This document shows, in pieces, positions 50,461 through 59,821 of a stretch of 64,000 nucleotides of DNA (positions within the stretch are counted from its first letter, which is position 1; each line of letters starts with the position of its first letter). The notes under the pieces are model-generated. The model was given only the letters and a program-made list of their open reading frames with translations, was not told the DNA's origin and ran no database searches. Source of the stretch: an uncultured Eubacteriales bacterium (GTDB lineage: Bacteria; Bacillota; Clostridia; Lachnospirales; Lachnospiraceae); contig OMWY01000008.1 of the NCBI GenBank assembly GCA_900314885.1, positions 48,382 through 112,381 of the forward strand. Reading direction: 5' to 3'. Position numbers and translations under genes: made by a program.

Positions 50461-51765
50461 TTACTTCATTTTTCTCAGCATAAGATCCCTGTACATGGAA
50501 ATAAATGTCTCCCTGCCATAGCCATAGTTCATGACATAATACGCGTCATCTTCGCTCTCGAGTACGCACATGTTCATATCAACGTATATATACTTATTCG
50601 AAAGGTCATCGAGCTTAAATATAGACGAACAGATCTTTACGTTAATGTCGGGTTCACCATTTAGCTTATCACCGTCCTCGCCTGTTCCGTCAATATAAAT
50701 CCTCATATCATGATCAGCGGCTTTAAGGATATTTTTCGCAACAAGATAAGGCACATCACTATACCCATCCGAAATAATATTCACTGACCTTCGTCCTCTT
50801 GAAATCTTAGCGAATCTCACCGGATCTCCGGCGACAGGACCAATAATTCCCTCCGCCGCCTTCCCCGTTACCCCATGAAGAGCGTCATCAAATGCCGCGG
50901 TAAGAGTCCGAATTTTAGGGCTGTCTCCCTGATAAAAGGCGCTGTAAATATCTTCAAAAAGATAAGAAAGCATTACAATACACATACGTTCGCGAAGCTT
51001 ATCCGGAGTATGTCTCATAAAATATCTCAGCCAGTTTCTCCATGCGTAATATGTCGGAAATGTGGTGACTGCTTCCTTTTTCGCTCCCATAGCGTGAACG
51101 GCAAGAGCGTTTCCGACACAGGCTATCTTATATCCTGCCTCCCGACATCCCGCGCACCACTCTGTGTCATCCCAGTAGAGAAAGTTTTCCTCGGGAAGAA
51201 TCCCTATTTTATCAACCACCTCTGCCCTTACCATAAGGGCGCAGGCAGGAGCTGTATCGCACTCTATAAATTCCGGCAAATTATCCTCGTCTGTCTTTCC
51301 GCAATTAGGTGACACAGTAGAGAAGTTATTATAATCTATAAAAAGTCCATATTGCTGTATGACTCCCGGCTGTTCCCTGTCATATACCTTGGCGCATGCC
51401 ATGCCAAAATCCTCATGCGTCTCAAGAAAGACAGCGAGATTACTTATACACTTCTCATCAAGCTCAGCGTCATTATCAACGCACATATAATACCCATATC
51501 CACCATGGTCTAACGCTGCCCTGAGTCCCGTATTAAATCCACCGGAGCCTCCAAGGTTTTCGCTGTTAACAATCAACCTCACGGTTCCATCGTTAATTAC
51601 CGGAAAGCTTTCAGTCAGGGCTTCTACCGACCCGTCGCTTGAGGCATTGTCAACGAGATAAATATCGACAGAGCCGAGGCAATCCTGCTCAAGCACTGAC
51701 CTTAGGCAGTTAATAACATCTTCTTTTTTATTATAATTACAGATAACAACAGCAGTTTTTTTCAC
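50461..51765 (-). CDS. Family 2 glycosyltransferase
   Basis: 434 residues. GT-A fold in the first 260: AVVICNYNKKEDVINCLRSV, VDNASSDGSVEAL, NLGGSGGFNTGLRAAL, YYMCVDNDAELDEK (DxD) and NFLYWDDTEWCAGCREAGYK. It resembles rhamnosyl/galactofuranosyl transferases; the sugar and acceptor are unknown. The last 170 residues are not recognised. Cytoplasmic or membrane-associated. It lies 10 bases after hypF, an unusual partner for hydrogenase genes. Confidence 0.88.
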   Translation of the reverse strand: MKKTAVVICNYNKKEDVINCLRSVLEQDCLGSVDIYLVDNASSDGSVEALTESFPVINDGTVRLIVNSENLGGSGGFNTGLRAALDHGGYGYYMCVDNDAELDEKCISNLAVFLETHEDFGMACAKVYDREQPGVIQQYGLFIDYNNFSTVSPNCGKTDEDNLPEFIECDTAPACALMVRAEVVDKIGILPEENFLYWDDTEWCAGCREAGYKIACVGNALAVHAMGAKKEAVTTFPTYYAWRNWLRYFMRHTPDKLRERMCIVMLSYLFEDIYSAFYQGDSPKIRTLTAAFDDALHGVTGKAAEGIIGPVAGDPVRFAKISRGRRSVNIISDGYSDVPYLVAKNILKAADHDMRIYIDGTGEDGDKLNGEPDINVKICSSIFKLDDLSNKYIYVDMNMCVLESEDDAYYVMNYGYGRETFISMYRDLMLRKMK

Positions 51766-51775
51766 CGGAAACTCC

Positions 51776-54145
51776 TTATCTCTTAGAAGCTATATAACAC
51801 TGGCCCAGGGCCAGACCTCCGTCACCGCAAGGAACTGACTCATTGGTATATACATTAAAGCCCTTTTCGGTAAGACCATTATATATATCCCTTAATAATA
51901 TTTCATTGTAAAATGTACCGCCGGAGAGGGCCACATTCCTCTTTATACCAGGATATTTTTCCGCCATTTTTAATACCATATTTACCGACATTTTGGCTAA
52001 TGCCTTATGAAATGTCAGAGCTATCTTTTCACTTCGCTCCTTTTTTACTTTCATCTTAATAAGATGTGCAAAAAGCGACACGGTATCGGCTGCAAAAACT
52101 CCATCACTTTCGGTAATACTGGTTTCAAGCTCCTCCGGTTCAAAATTCAGTCTGCTGCCCTTTTCAGCCCTCTGCTCAAGTAACGTAGCGCATTCACCTT
52201 CATAGGAATTTACATGACATACGTTTAGTAAAACGGATACCGCGTCAAATAAACGTCCCATTGAGGATGAATTTACAATATTTATATTATTATCAATGGC
52301 TGAAAAAATAAGCCTCTTATCGTCAGTATTAATCGCCGAATATTTTAATACCATATCATAATCATCTTCATTTATCAGCTTTCTTTTAAGGGCTTCATAG
52401 ACGTAACAGTGAAATACATTATCAGCCTCTTTTGATATCTTATCACCGCTAAGCATCGGCACAGAGCTAATATGTCCTGCCCTTGTGAAGGTATTATTTT
52501 TTACAGCGTAAAATTCGCCTCCCCAAACCTCAGGCTCGCTTTTAGCGTTCAAGCCATAGCCTGTTCCGTCAAAGCTAAGACCAAAGCAGTCAGCAAGGAA
52601 ATTTTCAGCCATAACCGAAGCTATATGGGCCTCATGGTGAAAAACCTTTTCCTCCTTTAGTGACTCGCTCCTTGCCAGCTTCTTTGCGTGGTCAGAGGAA
52701 ATATATCCCGGATGCATATCATAGACTAACGTCTTAGGAGGAACATTTGTCAGAACAATTAAATTATTTCTGTCAATCGTTCTTCTGGTTAGGTTAGCCT
52801 CATAAGATAGGTCTCCATAATATCCGCTCAAATACGCGTATCCATCCTTTGCGATAGCGAATGAATTTTTTAAATCCCCTCCTGCCGCGAGAATCCTGCT
52901 ATTATCTTCGTCGGCAAACTTAATCGGGCTTGGCACATATCCCCTCGCCCGCCTTATAAACTGGGTAATTGTTTTATCCTTATTTATTTTTACTGACTTC
53001 ACTACGCTGTCATCAAGAGCATTTAATATCTCTCTGTCATTATCAAGCATGATATCACAGAAATCACCGGACAGGAGCAGATCAACAGCCTCCTCGCCAT
53101 CCGCAAGAAGTGGCTGCCCATGAGTATTCCCGCTCGTCATCAGAAGTGGATGAATTAATTCGAGTAAAAGAATTAATATTGGATCGGATGGCAGCATAGC
53201 GCCGATTTTATCTGACTTTCCGCAGACATTGTCGGCTATTTTTTTACCGTCAGCCTTTTTTCTAAGTAATACTATTGGTCGGGCAGGACTTCTAAGTAAC
53301 TTTTCCTCAGCTTTGCTCAATTCGCAATATTCTTTTATTTCCTCAATATTGCGAAACATAACAGCAAAAGGTTTCTCAGGTCTTTCCTTTACACGACGTA
53401 TTTCTCTTACCGATGAAGCATTACAGGCGTCACAGGCAAGATGGAAGCCACCTGTTCCTTTTATCAGCGCAAGGCTGCCTTCTCTGAGACAATCTGCTGT
53501 TTCTTCTATAAGTCCATAATCATCGTCTGATTCACTCTTATAGAGATCTCCATCCTTCGCCGAATACAGGTATAAATGAGGCCCGCAGTCAGGGCAGGCT
53601 ATAGTCTGAGCATACCGCCTTATATTACCCTTTTTATTATATTCGGCTTTGCATTTACCGCAAAGCTTAAAGTCTGACATAGATGTTGATTCGCGATCAT
53701 ATGGCAGCTTATCAATTATTGAAAATCTTGGACCACATTTAGTACAGCTTATAAATGGATAGTGGAAACGCCTGTTATCCGGGTCCTTTAATTCCCTTTC
53801 ACAGTCAGGACATGGAGCTGTATCCACCGGAATGTAACGAACCTTATCATCCACAATATCGTAGCTTTTTACTATCTCAAATTTATTCGGAAAATGCGCT
53901 ATTTTATCATTAATCTCACGATAATATAAATCCTTTATTTCCGCTTCCGCAGGCTTCTCAATTGCTAACGAGTCCATTAATCCCTCAAGCTCGAATTGGC
54001 TTTTACAAAAAGCGTCAATATTAACAATACCACCGGAATTTCTTACGCTTCCGGTGATACCATATTTTTCCGCTGTTTCCGCAACAAAGGGTCTCATGCC
54101 GACTCCCTGCACGAGACCTGTTACTGTTATCGCATAATGTTTCAT
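51776..54145 (-). CDS. hypF: Carbamoyltransferase HypF
   Basis: 789 residues, all domains: acylphosphatase (about 1-90; VQGVGMRPFVAETAEKYGI), two zinc fingers (about 108-185; CPDCERELKDPDNRRFHYPF and CGKCKAEY, CPDCGPHL), YrdC (about 205-390; LIKGTGGFHLACDACN) and Kae1-like (about 410-785; HHEAHIASVMAE, SFDGTGYG, ALSGGTFYNEILL). It makes the carbamoyl-adenylate used for the cyanide ligands of NiFe hydrogenase. Its start overlaps echF by four bases, tying it to the Ech enzyme. Confidence 0.95.
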   Translation of the reverse strand: MKHYAITVTGLVQGVGMRPFVAETAEKYGITGSVRNSGGIVNIDAFCKSQFELEGLMDSLAIEKPAEAEIKDLYYREINDKIAHFPNKFEIVKSYDIVDDKVRYIPVDTAPCPDCERELKDPDNRRFHYPFISCTKCGPRFSIIDKLPYDRESTSMSDFKLCGKCKAEYNKKGNIRRYAQTIACPDCGPHLYLYSAKDGDLYKSESDDDYGLIEETADCLREGSLALIKGTGGFHLACDACNASSVREIRRVKERPEKPFAVMFRNIEEIKEYCELSKAEEKLLRSPARPIVLLRKKADGKKIADNVCGKSDKIGAMLPSDPILILLLELIHPLLMTSGNTHGQPLLADGEEAVDLLLSGDFCDIMLDNDREILNALDDSVVKSVKINKDKTITQFIRRARGYVPSPIKFADEDNSRILAAGGDLKNSFAIAKDGYAYLSGYYGDLSYEANLTRRTIDRNNLIVLTNVPPKTLVYDMHPGYISSDHAKKLARSESLKEEKVFHHEAHIASVMAENFLADCFGLSFDGTGYGLNAKSEPEVWGGEFYAVKNNTFTRAGHISSVPMLSGDKISKEADNVFHCYVYEALKRKLINEDDYDMVLKYSAINTDDKRLIFSAIDNNINIVNSSSMGRLFDAVSVLLNVCHVNSYEGECATLLEQRAEKGSRLNFEPEELETSITESDGVFAADTVSLFAHLIKMKVKKERSEKIALTFHKALAKMSVNMVLKMAEKYPGIKRNVALSGGTFYNEILLRDIYNGLTEKGFNVYTNESVPCGDGGLALGQCYIASKR

Positions 54146-54636
54146 TGCTTGTCGGCTTCCTGTGAATCAGCAGCCTTAGGAGCCTTCTCGGCTGTTGCCT
54201 TCGCCGCTGCCGCCTTTGCAAGCGCAGCCGCCTTTGCCTCGGCAGCCTTCTTAGCCATTTCCTCCCTCTTAGCTGCTTCGCGGGCTAAGACCTCAGGCGA
54301 CTTTGTAAATGTCTCACTTGCCTTCTTAAAATCAGGCTCCGTATACCCCGGTTCGATGGCAAGACATTTTACAGGACACTTAATAACACAGTAGCTGCAG
54401 GCTATGCAGTCAAACCTGTTGATAGTCCATGTACCCTTTATCTTATCTATCGCAAGCGCTCCCGGCGGGCATACCCTCACGCACATACCACAGGAGATGC
54501 ACTTATCGACCTCTATTGTAATATGGCCGCGACTTCCTTCCGGAAAATTTATAGGCTCTGCAGGGTAATTAATCGTAGCAGGTTTGCTGAAGAGATTCTT
54601 CATGGACTCCTTCGCAAATGTCATAAATCCGCTCAT
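54142..54636 (-). CDS. echF: Ech hydrogenase subunit F, polyferredoxin
   Basis: 164 residues from the ATG at 54636 (AGAGGTG five bases upstream). Two [4Fe-4S] motifs, CISCGMCVRVCPPGAL and CIACSYCVIKCPVKCL (about 45-95), carry electrons from ferredoxin to EchC. The last 50 residues are an Ala/Lys/Glu tail (EMAKKAAEAKAAALAKAAAA) not typical of EchF or NuoI. Otherwise normal. Confidence 0.92.
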   Translation of the reverse strand: MSGFMTFAKESMKNLFSKPATINYPAEPINFPEGSRGHITIEVDKCISCGMCVRVCPPGALAIDKIKGTWTINRFDCIACSYCVIKCPVKCLAIEPGYTEPDFKKASETFTKSPEVLAREAAKREEMAKKAAEAKAAALAKAAAAKATAEKAPKAADSQEADKQ

Positions 54637-54640
54637 ATAA

Positions 54641-55723
54641 TCACCTCTCAATACAGCTTACGCAAGGGTCGATAGTTACAACAAGTATACCTACATCGCT
54701 TAACTCGCAGTTCTTTAGCATCTCGCAGAGGCCGCTTAAATTAGCGAAGGTCGGGGTGCGGATTCTGCACCTGTCGAGATTAGGCTTTCCATGCCCCTTG
54801 ACATAATAATAAGCTTCGCCTCGAGGCTGCTCCACACGCATAAAATATTCACCGTCGGGATTACCCTTAACAGTGGCCGCAAGATCCGTCTCATCAGGCA
54901 TTTTCGCTATTGCCTGCCTGATAATATCTATAGACTGAAGTAATTCAGCGAGACGTACCTCGCAACGGGCATAGCTGTCGCACCTGGTTGAAATGATTGG
55001 CTCAAAGTCGATATTAGAATAAGCTGCGTAGCCTAGCTTTCTCATATCTATATTTATGCCGCTTGCCCTTCCGAAGGGACCCGTAGCGCCTGTCTCACGG
55101 GCCTTCTCGGTTGTAAGAATTCCTACGCCCTTAAGACGGCTTTCGACAGTATAATCATTTAAAAATGTCTTAGTTACGACCTTGATTTCCTTTTCCATAT
55201 CGGCTATGGTATCAAGAATAATTTTCTGCTTATCCTTGTCTATATCCTTAAGGACTCCACCGATTTTATTTACGGAATAAATCAATCTTCCGCCTGTGGT
55301 AAGCTCTACCAGGTCAAGAACCTTCTCACGAATTCTGAAGCACTGATAATAAAGATTTTCAAAGCCAAATGCGTCAGCCATAAGGCCCGCCCAGAGGAGG
55401 TGACTGTGCATCCTCGAAAATTCAGCCCAGATAGTGCGGAGGTATTTTGCCCTCTCGGGTACCTCCACTCCCATGATATGCTCTATAGCCTCGCAATAGC
55501 CCATCCCGTGCTGGAATGAGCAGATACCGCAGGCGCGTTCAACCACGTAGAGCATTTTATTGTAATCTTCTTTTTCGACAAGACCCTCAAGGCCGCGATG
55601 AATAAATCCTATGGAAGGAACCGCTTCTATGACCTTCTCATCTTCAATTACAAGGTCAAGGTGAATCGGTTCAGGGAGCACAGGGTGCTGAGGACCATAA
55701 GGAACTACACTTATCTTACCCAT
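54641..55723 (-). CDS. echE: Ech hydrogenase subunit E, NiFe large subunit
   Basis: 360 residues. Both nickel-binding motifs are intact: RACGICSFQH (about 63-72) and the C-terminal DPCVSCIER. This identifies a true NiFe site rather than a complex I NuoD subunit. GPFGRASGINIDMRK and RVEQPRGEAYYYVKG are also typical. The protein ends four residues after the second motif, so no long maturation peptide is visible. Overlaps echD by eight bases. Confidence 0.95.
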   Translation of the reverse strand: MGKISVVPYGPQHPVLPEPIHLDLVIEDEKVIEAVPSIGFIHRGLEGLVEKEDYNKMLYVVERACGICSFQHGMGYCEAIEHIMGVEVPERAKYLRTIWAEFSRMHSHLLWAGLMADAFGFENLYYQCFRIREKVLDLVELTTGGRLIYSVNKIGGVLKDIDKDKQKIILDTIADMEKEIKVVTKTFLNDYTVESRLKGVGILTTEKARETGATGPFGRASGINIDMRKLGYAAYSNIDFEPIISTRCDSYARCEVRLAELLQSIDIIRQAIAKMPDETDLAATVKGNPDGEYFMRVEQPRGEAYYYVKGHGKPNLDRCRIRTPTFANLSGLCEMLKNCELSDVGILVVTIDPCVSCIER

Positions 55724-56159
55724 TTATTTCACTCCCTTCATTTTCTTTTGACTCATTATTTTCTTCCTTACCGGAAGACATTAATTTTTCCCTGGCTTCC
55801 TTAGGAAGCATAGGCGCATTCTGACGAATCCTGTACAATTTATTGTCATAATCGACGGATATCATCTTAATATTCACGCCGAATAATTCCTTCATCTCAT
55901 TTTCATAGAAAAGAGCCGCGGGAACTATCTCGGAAATGCTTGGTATTTCCTCGCCTACCTTGGTAATAACCCTGTATGTGGTTAAGTCGTAGGTCCTGTC
56001 ATTTACAAATGAATATGATAACTCCACCTTTTCATTGCAATAAGCCGCGCAGGCCTGTGACAGGCGCATTCCCGCCTTCTTCATTTCCATGGCTTTTACT
56101 AAGAGTTCCGATTTCGGAATTTCAATAATCTCATTCTTTGCCGGAATAACTTCACTCAT
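55716..56159 (-). CDS. echD: Ech hydrogenase subunit D (NuoC-like)
   Basis: 147 residues from the ATG at 56159 with GGAGG six bases upstream; the frame extends 24 bases further into echC. Central NuoC-like part: SYSFVNDRTYDLTTYRVITK, PAALFYENEMKELFGVNI. The C-terminal 20 residues are acidic and repetitive (Glu/Asn). Structural subunit linking small and large subunits. Confidence 0.9.
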   Translation of the reverse strand: MSEVIPAKNEIIEIPKSELLVKAMEMKKAGMRLSQACAAYCNEKVELSYSFVNDRTYDLTTYRVITKVGEEIPSISEIVPAALFYENEMKELFGVNIKMISVDYDNKLYRIRQNAPMLPKEAREKLMSSGKEENNESKENEGSEING

Positions 56160-56607
56160 TTGCGGCCTCCGCTGTATTTCCATTTTTCATTTCAAGAGAG
56201 CGCTTCTCAAATAATTCGCGCGCCTTAATAATACCATCAATTATAGACTGAGGTCTCGCAGCGCATCCCGGAACGTAAATATCGACCGGAATCGTAGTAT
56301 CGGCGCCGCCAAGGATATTATAGCATTCCTTGAAGACTCCGCCCGTACAGGCGCATATACCTACAGCGACTACTACCTTAGGATTCGGCATCTGCTCATA
56401 TAACTGCTTAACCACGCTCTCGTTCTGAGCGTTAATTCCGCCTGTTATGAGAAATATATCCGCCTGCATAGGGTCGCCTGTATTCTCTACGCCAAGCCTT
56501 TCAGCGTCATAGACAGGAGACATGGTGGCAAGAACCTCTATATCACAGCCGTTGCAGCTCGAACCGTCATAATGAAGGAGCCACGGCGATTTTTTTACAT
56601 TTGACAT
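56152..56607 (-). CDS. echC: Ech hydrogenase subunit C, NiFe small subunit
   Basis: 151 residues. Proximal [4Fe-4S] ligands: SSCNGCDIEV (about 17-22), GICACTGG and YVPGCAARPQ. NuoB-like. Cytoplasmic face of the membrane complex. It ends eight bases inside echD. Confidence 0.94.
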   Translation of the reverse strand: MSNVKKSPWLLHYDGSSCNGCDIEVLATMSPVYDAERLGVENTGDPMQADIFLITGGINAQNESVVKQLYEQMPNPKVVVAVGICACTGGVFKECYNILGGADTTIPVDIYVPGCAARPQSIIDGIIKARELFEKRSLEMKNGNTAEAANE

Positions 56608-56618
56608 TTCCTAACTCC

Positions 56619-57485
56619 TTATTTCATCATCATCAACACAAGAAGATTTACGCCCGCTGAGAAAAATGTCACCCACCAGGTCATGGAAAGCATTTTCTCC
56701 CACTTCATACGCGCGTTTGAATTACCGACAAGTATTTCAAAGAAATAGGTTATAAATATCACAAGGAAGGCTATCGGAATACTTATCGGATTGCTGTTTA
56801 CAATAAATAATCCGACAACACCGAGTAAAAACACATTCTCATACCACTCTGTCACGGTAAAGAGGGCAAGATTGTGGGCACCCATCTCAGTGGTAAGTCC
56901 CTTAACGATCTCCTGGTTCATGTGGTGGCTTGTACTTATATCAAACGGCGATTTTCTGAACTTAATCGTAAGAATAAATACATACGCTATAAAAAATCCC
57001 GGCAGATACATGATAGGACTTTTCGCGCCCTGTGCGATTTCGCTCACCTCAAAGGTGCCTCTTACGAGGTAGAAACCGACTGCAGTAAGAAGAACCGCAG
57101 GTTCGTAAGCCATCATCTGAATAAGCTCCCTGTTCGCGCCGATGGTAGCGGCAGGCGAGCTTGTAATTACTGAAGCGAAGAAAAGAAATGTCGCGCCCGT
57201 GCTTAGCACGAAGAAGCACATAAGTATATCGCTTCCGCCAAAGAACATGGCTCCCGTAATTACCATAAATACCAGGTAGCATATAAGGAGGAAGTTCTGT
57301 GACTGGGAAACCGCGATATTTTCCTTGTGCCATAGCTTCTTCACGTCATAAAAGGGCTGAAGTACAGGCGGTCCTATACGCCTCTGCATCCTCGCGGATA
57401 TTTTTCTGTCAATTCCTTCAAGAAGTCCGCCTATAAACGGCGCAAGTACGATATAGGCAATTAAAAATATAATTCCGTATTTCAT
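56619..57485 (-). CDS. echB: Ech hydrogenase subunit B (NuoH-like)
   Basis: 288 residues with about eight transmembrane helices. Conserved RMQRRIGPPVLQPFYDVKKL near residue 35 and the loop FRKSPFDISTSHHMNQEIVK match NuoH/EchB at the quinone-cavity-like interface with EchE. Couples electron transfer to ion movement. The start shares a base with the echA stop. Confidence 0.94.
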   Translation of the reverse strand: MKYGIIFLIAYIVLAPFIGGLLEGIDRKISARMQRRIGPPVLQPFYDVKKLWHKENIAVSQSQNFLLICYLVFMVITGAMFFGGSDILMCFFVLSTGATFLFFASVITSSPAATIGANRELIQMMAYEPAVLLTAVGFYLVRGTFEVSEIAQGAKSPIMYLPGFFIAYVFILTIKFRKSPFDISTSHHMNQEIVKGLTTEMGAHNLALFTVTEWYENVFLLGVVGLFIVNSNPISIPIAFLVIFITYFFEILVGNSNARMKWEKMLSMTWWVTFFSAGVNLLVLMMMK

Positions 57486-59401
57486 CAGATTGCGCCTCCT
57501 ATTATTACACAGAGCATAACAACTATAAAGGCCAGGGTAAAGAGCTGGCTGACCCTCATAAGCTTTCTCTGACCTATCTTACGATGAAAATAATAATTAG
57601 AGAGCCACAGCATCTTAGGATTTCCGAAGGAATCCGTAAACTGGTTGTTATCACCCGCATTTACACCATTCATGTACGAAAGTCTTATATCCACCCTCTG
57701 TCTGCTGCCTATCTTGTAAGCAATAAGAGGTACCGCGAATACAAATATGATAATTAATACAAGCGTGTACATAAGGGATGTAGGAAGCACCTCGCGATAA
57801 GAACCGAATTCCTCTGCTACAAGCGGATCCACGTAAAGCTTAGAAAGAAGCGGGAAGAGTACGCAAAGGGCTATCATAAGTATCGCGTGAATATACAGAG
57901 AGAACAGCTCGTTCGGCTTCGTGATATCCTTCACCGGTTCAAAGGCCTTATGAGGACGGCTGATAAGCTTGCCCATCCATTTTGACCAGTAAAACGACGT
58001 AGTCGCGGAACCGTAAACTATGAAAAATACAAGGATAATATTTCTCTCATCCACCGACGCGCGGAGTACGGCCCATTTTGAAATAAGCATACCGAAAGGA
58101 GCAAGGAACATACCCGCGATACCGATAAACATGAATATCGCGAGTCTCGGAAGTCTGTACATGAGTCCGTGCATAGCCTCTATATCCCTTGAATGCGTTG
58201 CGTTCTCGGTAGCTCCTACATCCTGGAAGAGAAGCGACTTGCTTATGGCATGGAATATCATAAGAAATGTACCTGCCCAGATAGTCTCACCCGTTCCGAC
58301 TCCCGCGCAGGCAACCATAAGTCCCAGGTTTGAAATAGTCGAAAAAGCGAGCACCTTCTTACCATCGCTCTGGGCTATGGCCATAACGGAAGCGTCAAAG
58401 AAGGTAAAGCCACCTATAAAGGCTATCATGATTCCTATATAATTTCCGCTCATGGCAGGGGCAAGACGGAAGAGAATATAAATTCCCGCCTTAACCATAG
58501 TCGCCGAATGAAGAAGGGCAGAGCTCGGTGTAGGCGCTACCATGGCTCCTATGAGCCAGGTTGAAAACGGAAGCTGGGCTGTCTTTGTAAGGGCAGCGAA
58601 GGCTATAAAGGCAACAGGAATCATAGCGACCGTCTTTCCAGCAGCGCCCATATTTACAAGTAAATGAAGAGAAACTATATTCGTGCTTACCGCAAAATAT
58701 ACTATACCGATAGCGAGTAGGGTGCCCCCGAGAAGGTTCATCCATAAGGCTCTGAAGCAATTTGTAATCGCTTCCTCCGTCTTCGTGTAGCCGATTAAAA
58801 GGAATGAACATACGCTCGTAAGCTCCCAGAAAAAGTCAATCCAGATAAGGCTCTCAGAGAGAACAAATCCGAACATGGCTCCAAGGAAGAGGAAAAGAAC
58901 CATGAAGAAATAATATCTCCTGTCCTCAAACTCCTGATGGTGGAGGGCATAACCGTGCATATAGCCGACAGCGTATATGACAATAAGGCCACCGATGATG
59001 CCGACAATAAGGCACATAAGTATTGAAAGGTGGTCTATATATATCTGCCCTTCCGTCATGAATTCCATGCCTGAGAAGTCTAGCCAGACCATGAGACAGG
59101 TAGGAACTATAGAGAGGAGGCTTATCCAATATTTGTGATACTTAAAGCACATAAAGGTAACAAGGCACATAAGGGCTATCTCACCTATCAGAATAGCCTT
59201 GCCCGGAATTTCCGAGGAATAGCTGAGAGCCATTTTTCTGCAGCCGCCCAGGTACCACTGGATTGTAAGTCCCAAAACTCCGGCTATTATCATTCCGGAA
59301 GCAGCATAGGCAATAATTCCTCTAACCTTATTGTTCCGTATCACATACATGAGTATTGATACCGCAAAAGGAAAAAGTATCAGAAAAGGAATCACTGGCA
59401 T
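57485..59401 (-). CDS. echA: Ech hydrogenase subunit A (NuoL-like antiporter subunit)
   Basis: 638 residues, 14-16 transmembrane helices. Key antiporter-type residues lie in LIWIDFFWELTSVCSFLLIG, KTAQLPFSTWLIGAMVAPTP and SALLHSATMVKAGIYILFRL. It should form the proton- or sodium-translocating channel. AAGGAG precedes the ATG. First gene of the echABCDEF-hypF operon, divergent from hypA. Confidence 0.95.
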   Translation of the reverse strand: MPVIPFLILFPFAVSILMYVIRNNKVRGIIAYAASGMIIAGVLGLTIQWYLGGCRKMALSYSSEIPGKAILIGEIALMCLVTFMCFKYHKYWISLLSIVPTCLMVWLDFSGMEFMTEGQIYIDHLSILMCLIVGIIGGLIVIYAVGYMHGYALHHQEFEDRRYYFFMVLFLFLGAMFGFVLSESLIWIDFFWELTSVCSFLLIGYTKTEEAITNCFRALWMNLLGGTLLAIGIVYFAVSTNIVSLHLLVNMGAAGKTVAMIPVAFIAFAALTKTAQLPFSTWLIGAMVAPTPSSALLHSATMVKAGIYILFRLAPAMSGNYIGIMIAFIGGFTFFDASVMAIAQSDGKKVLAFSTISNLGLMVACAGVGTGETIWAGTFLMIFHAISKSLLFQDVGATENATHSRDIEAMHGLMYRLPRLAIFMFIGIAGMFLAPFGMLISKWAVLRASVDERNIILVFFIVYGSATTSFYWSKWMGKLISRPHKAFEPVKDITKPNELFSLYIHAILMIALCVLFPLLSKLYVDPLVAEEFGSYREVLPTSLMYTLVLIIIFVFAVPLIAYKIGSRQRVDIRLSYMNGVNAGDNNQFTDSFGNPKMLWLSNYYFHRKIGQRKLMRVSQLFTLAFIVVMLCVIIGGAI

Positions 59402-59416
59402 GATTTTTCTCCTTGT

Positions 59417-59445
59417 GTTATACTTGTTTTATTGACGCCGTTTAA
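59417..59445 (-). promoter_or_regulatory. Probable promoter of the ech operon
   Basis: TTAAAC (59445-59440), 17 bases, TATAAC (59422-59417). It lies in the 71-base divergent region, which also holds the small inverted repeat CGCC-GTTTAA-GGCG. Confidence 0.4.
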
Positions 59446-59472
59446 GGCGATTAAACCCGAAAGGTCAAAATA

Positions 59473-59817
59473 ATGCACGAACTAAGCTATATGACAGGTC
59501 TTGCGGAGCTCGCTATAAGCGCCGCAAGGGAAAATGGTGCTCAATCCGTCAAGAAAATTACCGTAGACGTGGGAGAGCTCACAGGAGTACTTCCCGAATA
59601 TCTCCACTACTACTTTCCGCAGGTCGTTAAGGGCACTGTCCTAGAGAACGCGTCACTTTCCGTAAATGAAGTTCCCATCGAAGCCATCTGTAACGACTGT
59701 GGGAACATTTACAAGCCATCCCGTGAAAATGATTACAGGTGTCCAAAATGCGGGAGTCTAAATTCAAAGATCACAAAGGGCCGTGACGTGGAGCTCGCAA
59801 GCATTGAAGTGGACTGA
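59473..59817 (+). CDS. hypA: Hydrogenase nickel chaperone HypA
   Basis: 114 residues, standard length. N-terminal MHELSYM (nickel ligands) and the zinc site CNDC (about 76-79) with CPKC (about 95-98). It delivers nickel to the EchE large subunit. Divergent from echA, which suggests joint control. Its stop is four bases from the convergent pyrD stop, with no terminator between. Confidence 0.93.
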   Translation: MHELSYMTGLAELAISAARENGAQSVKKITVDVGELTGVLPEYLHYYFPQVVKGTVLENASLSVNEVPIEAICNDCGNIYKPSRENDYRCPKCGSLNSKITKGRDVELASIEVD

Positions 59818-59821
59818 TTGA

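Noticed and set aside
54142..59401. Respiratory complex I operon
   Set aside because: Only six subunits are present and EchE keeps both CxxC nickel motifs, which complex I subunit D lacks.
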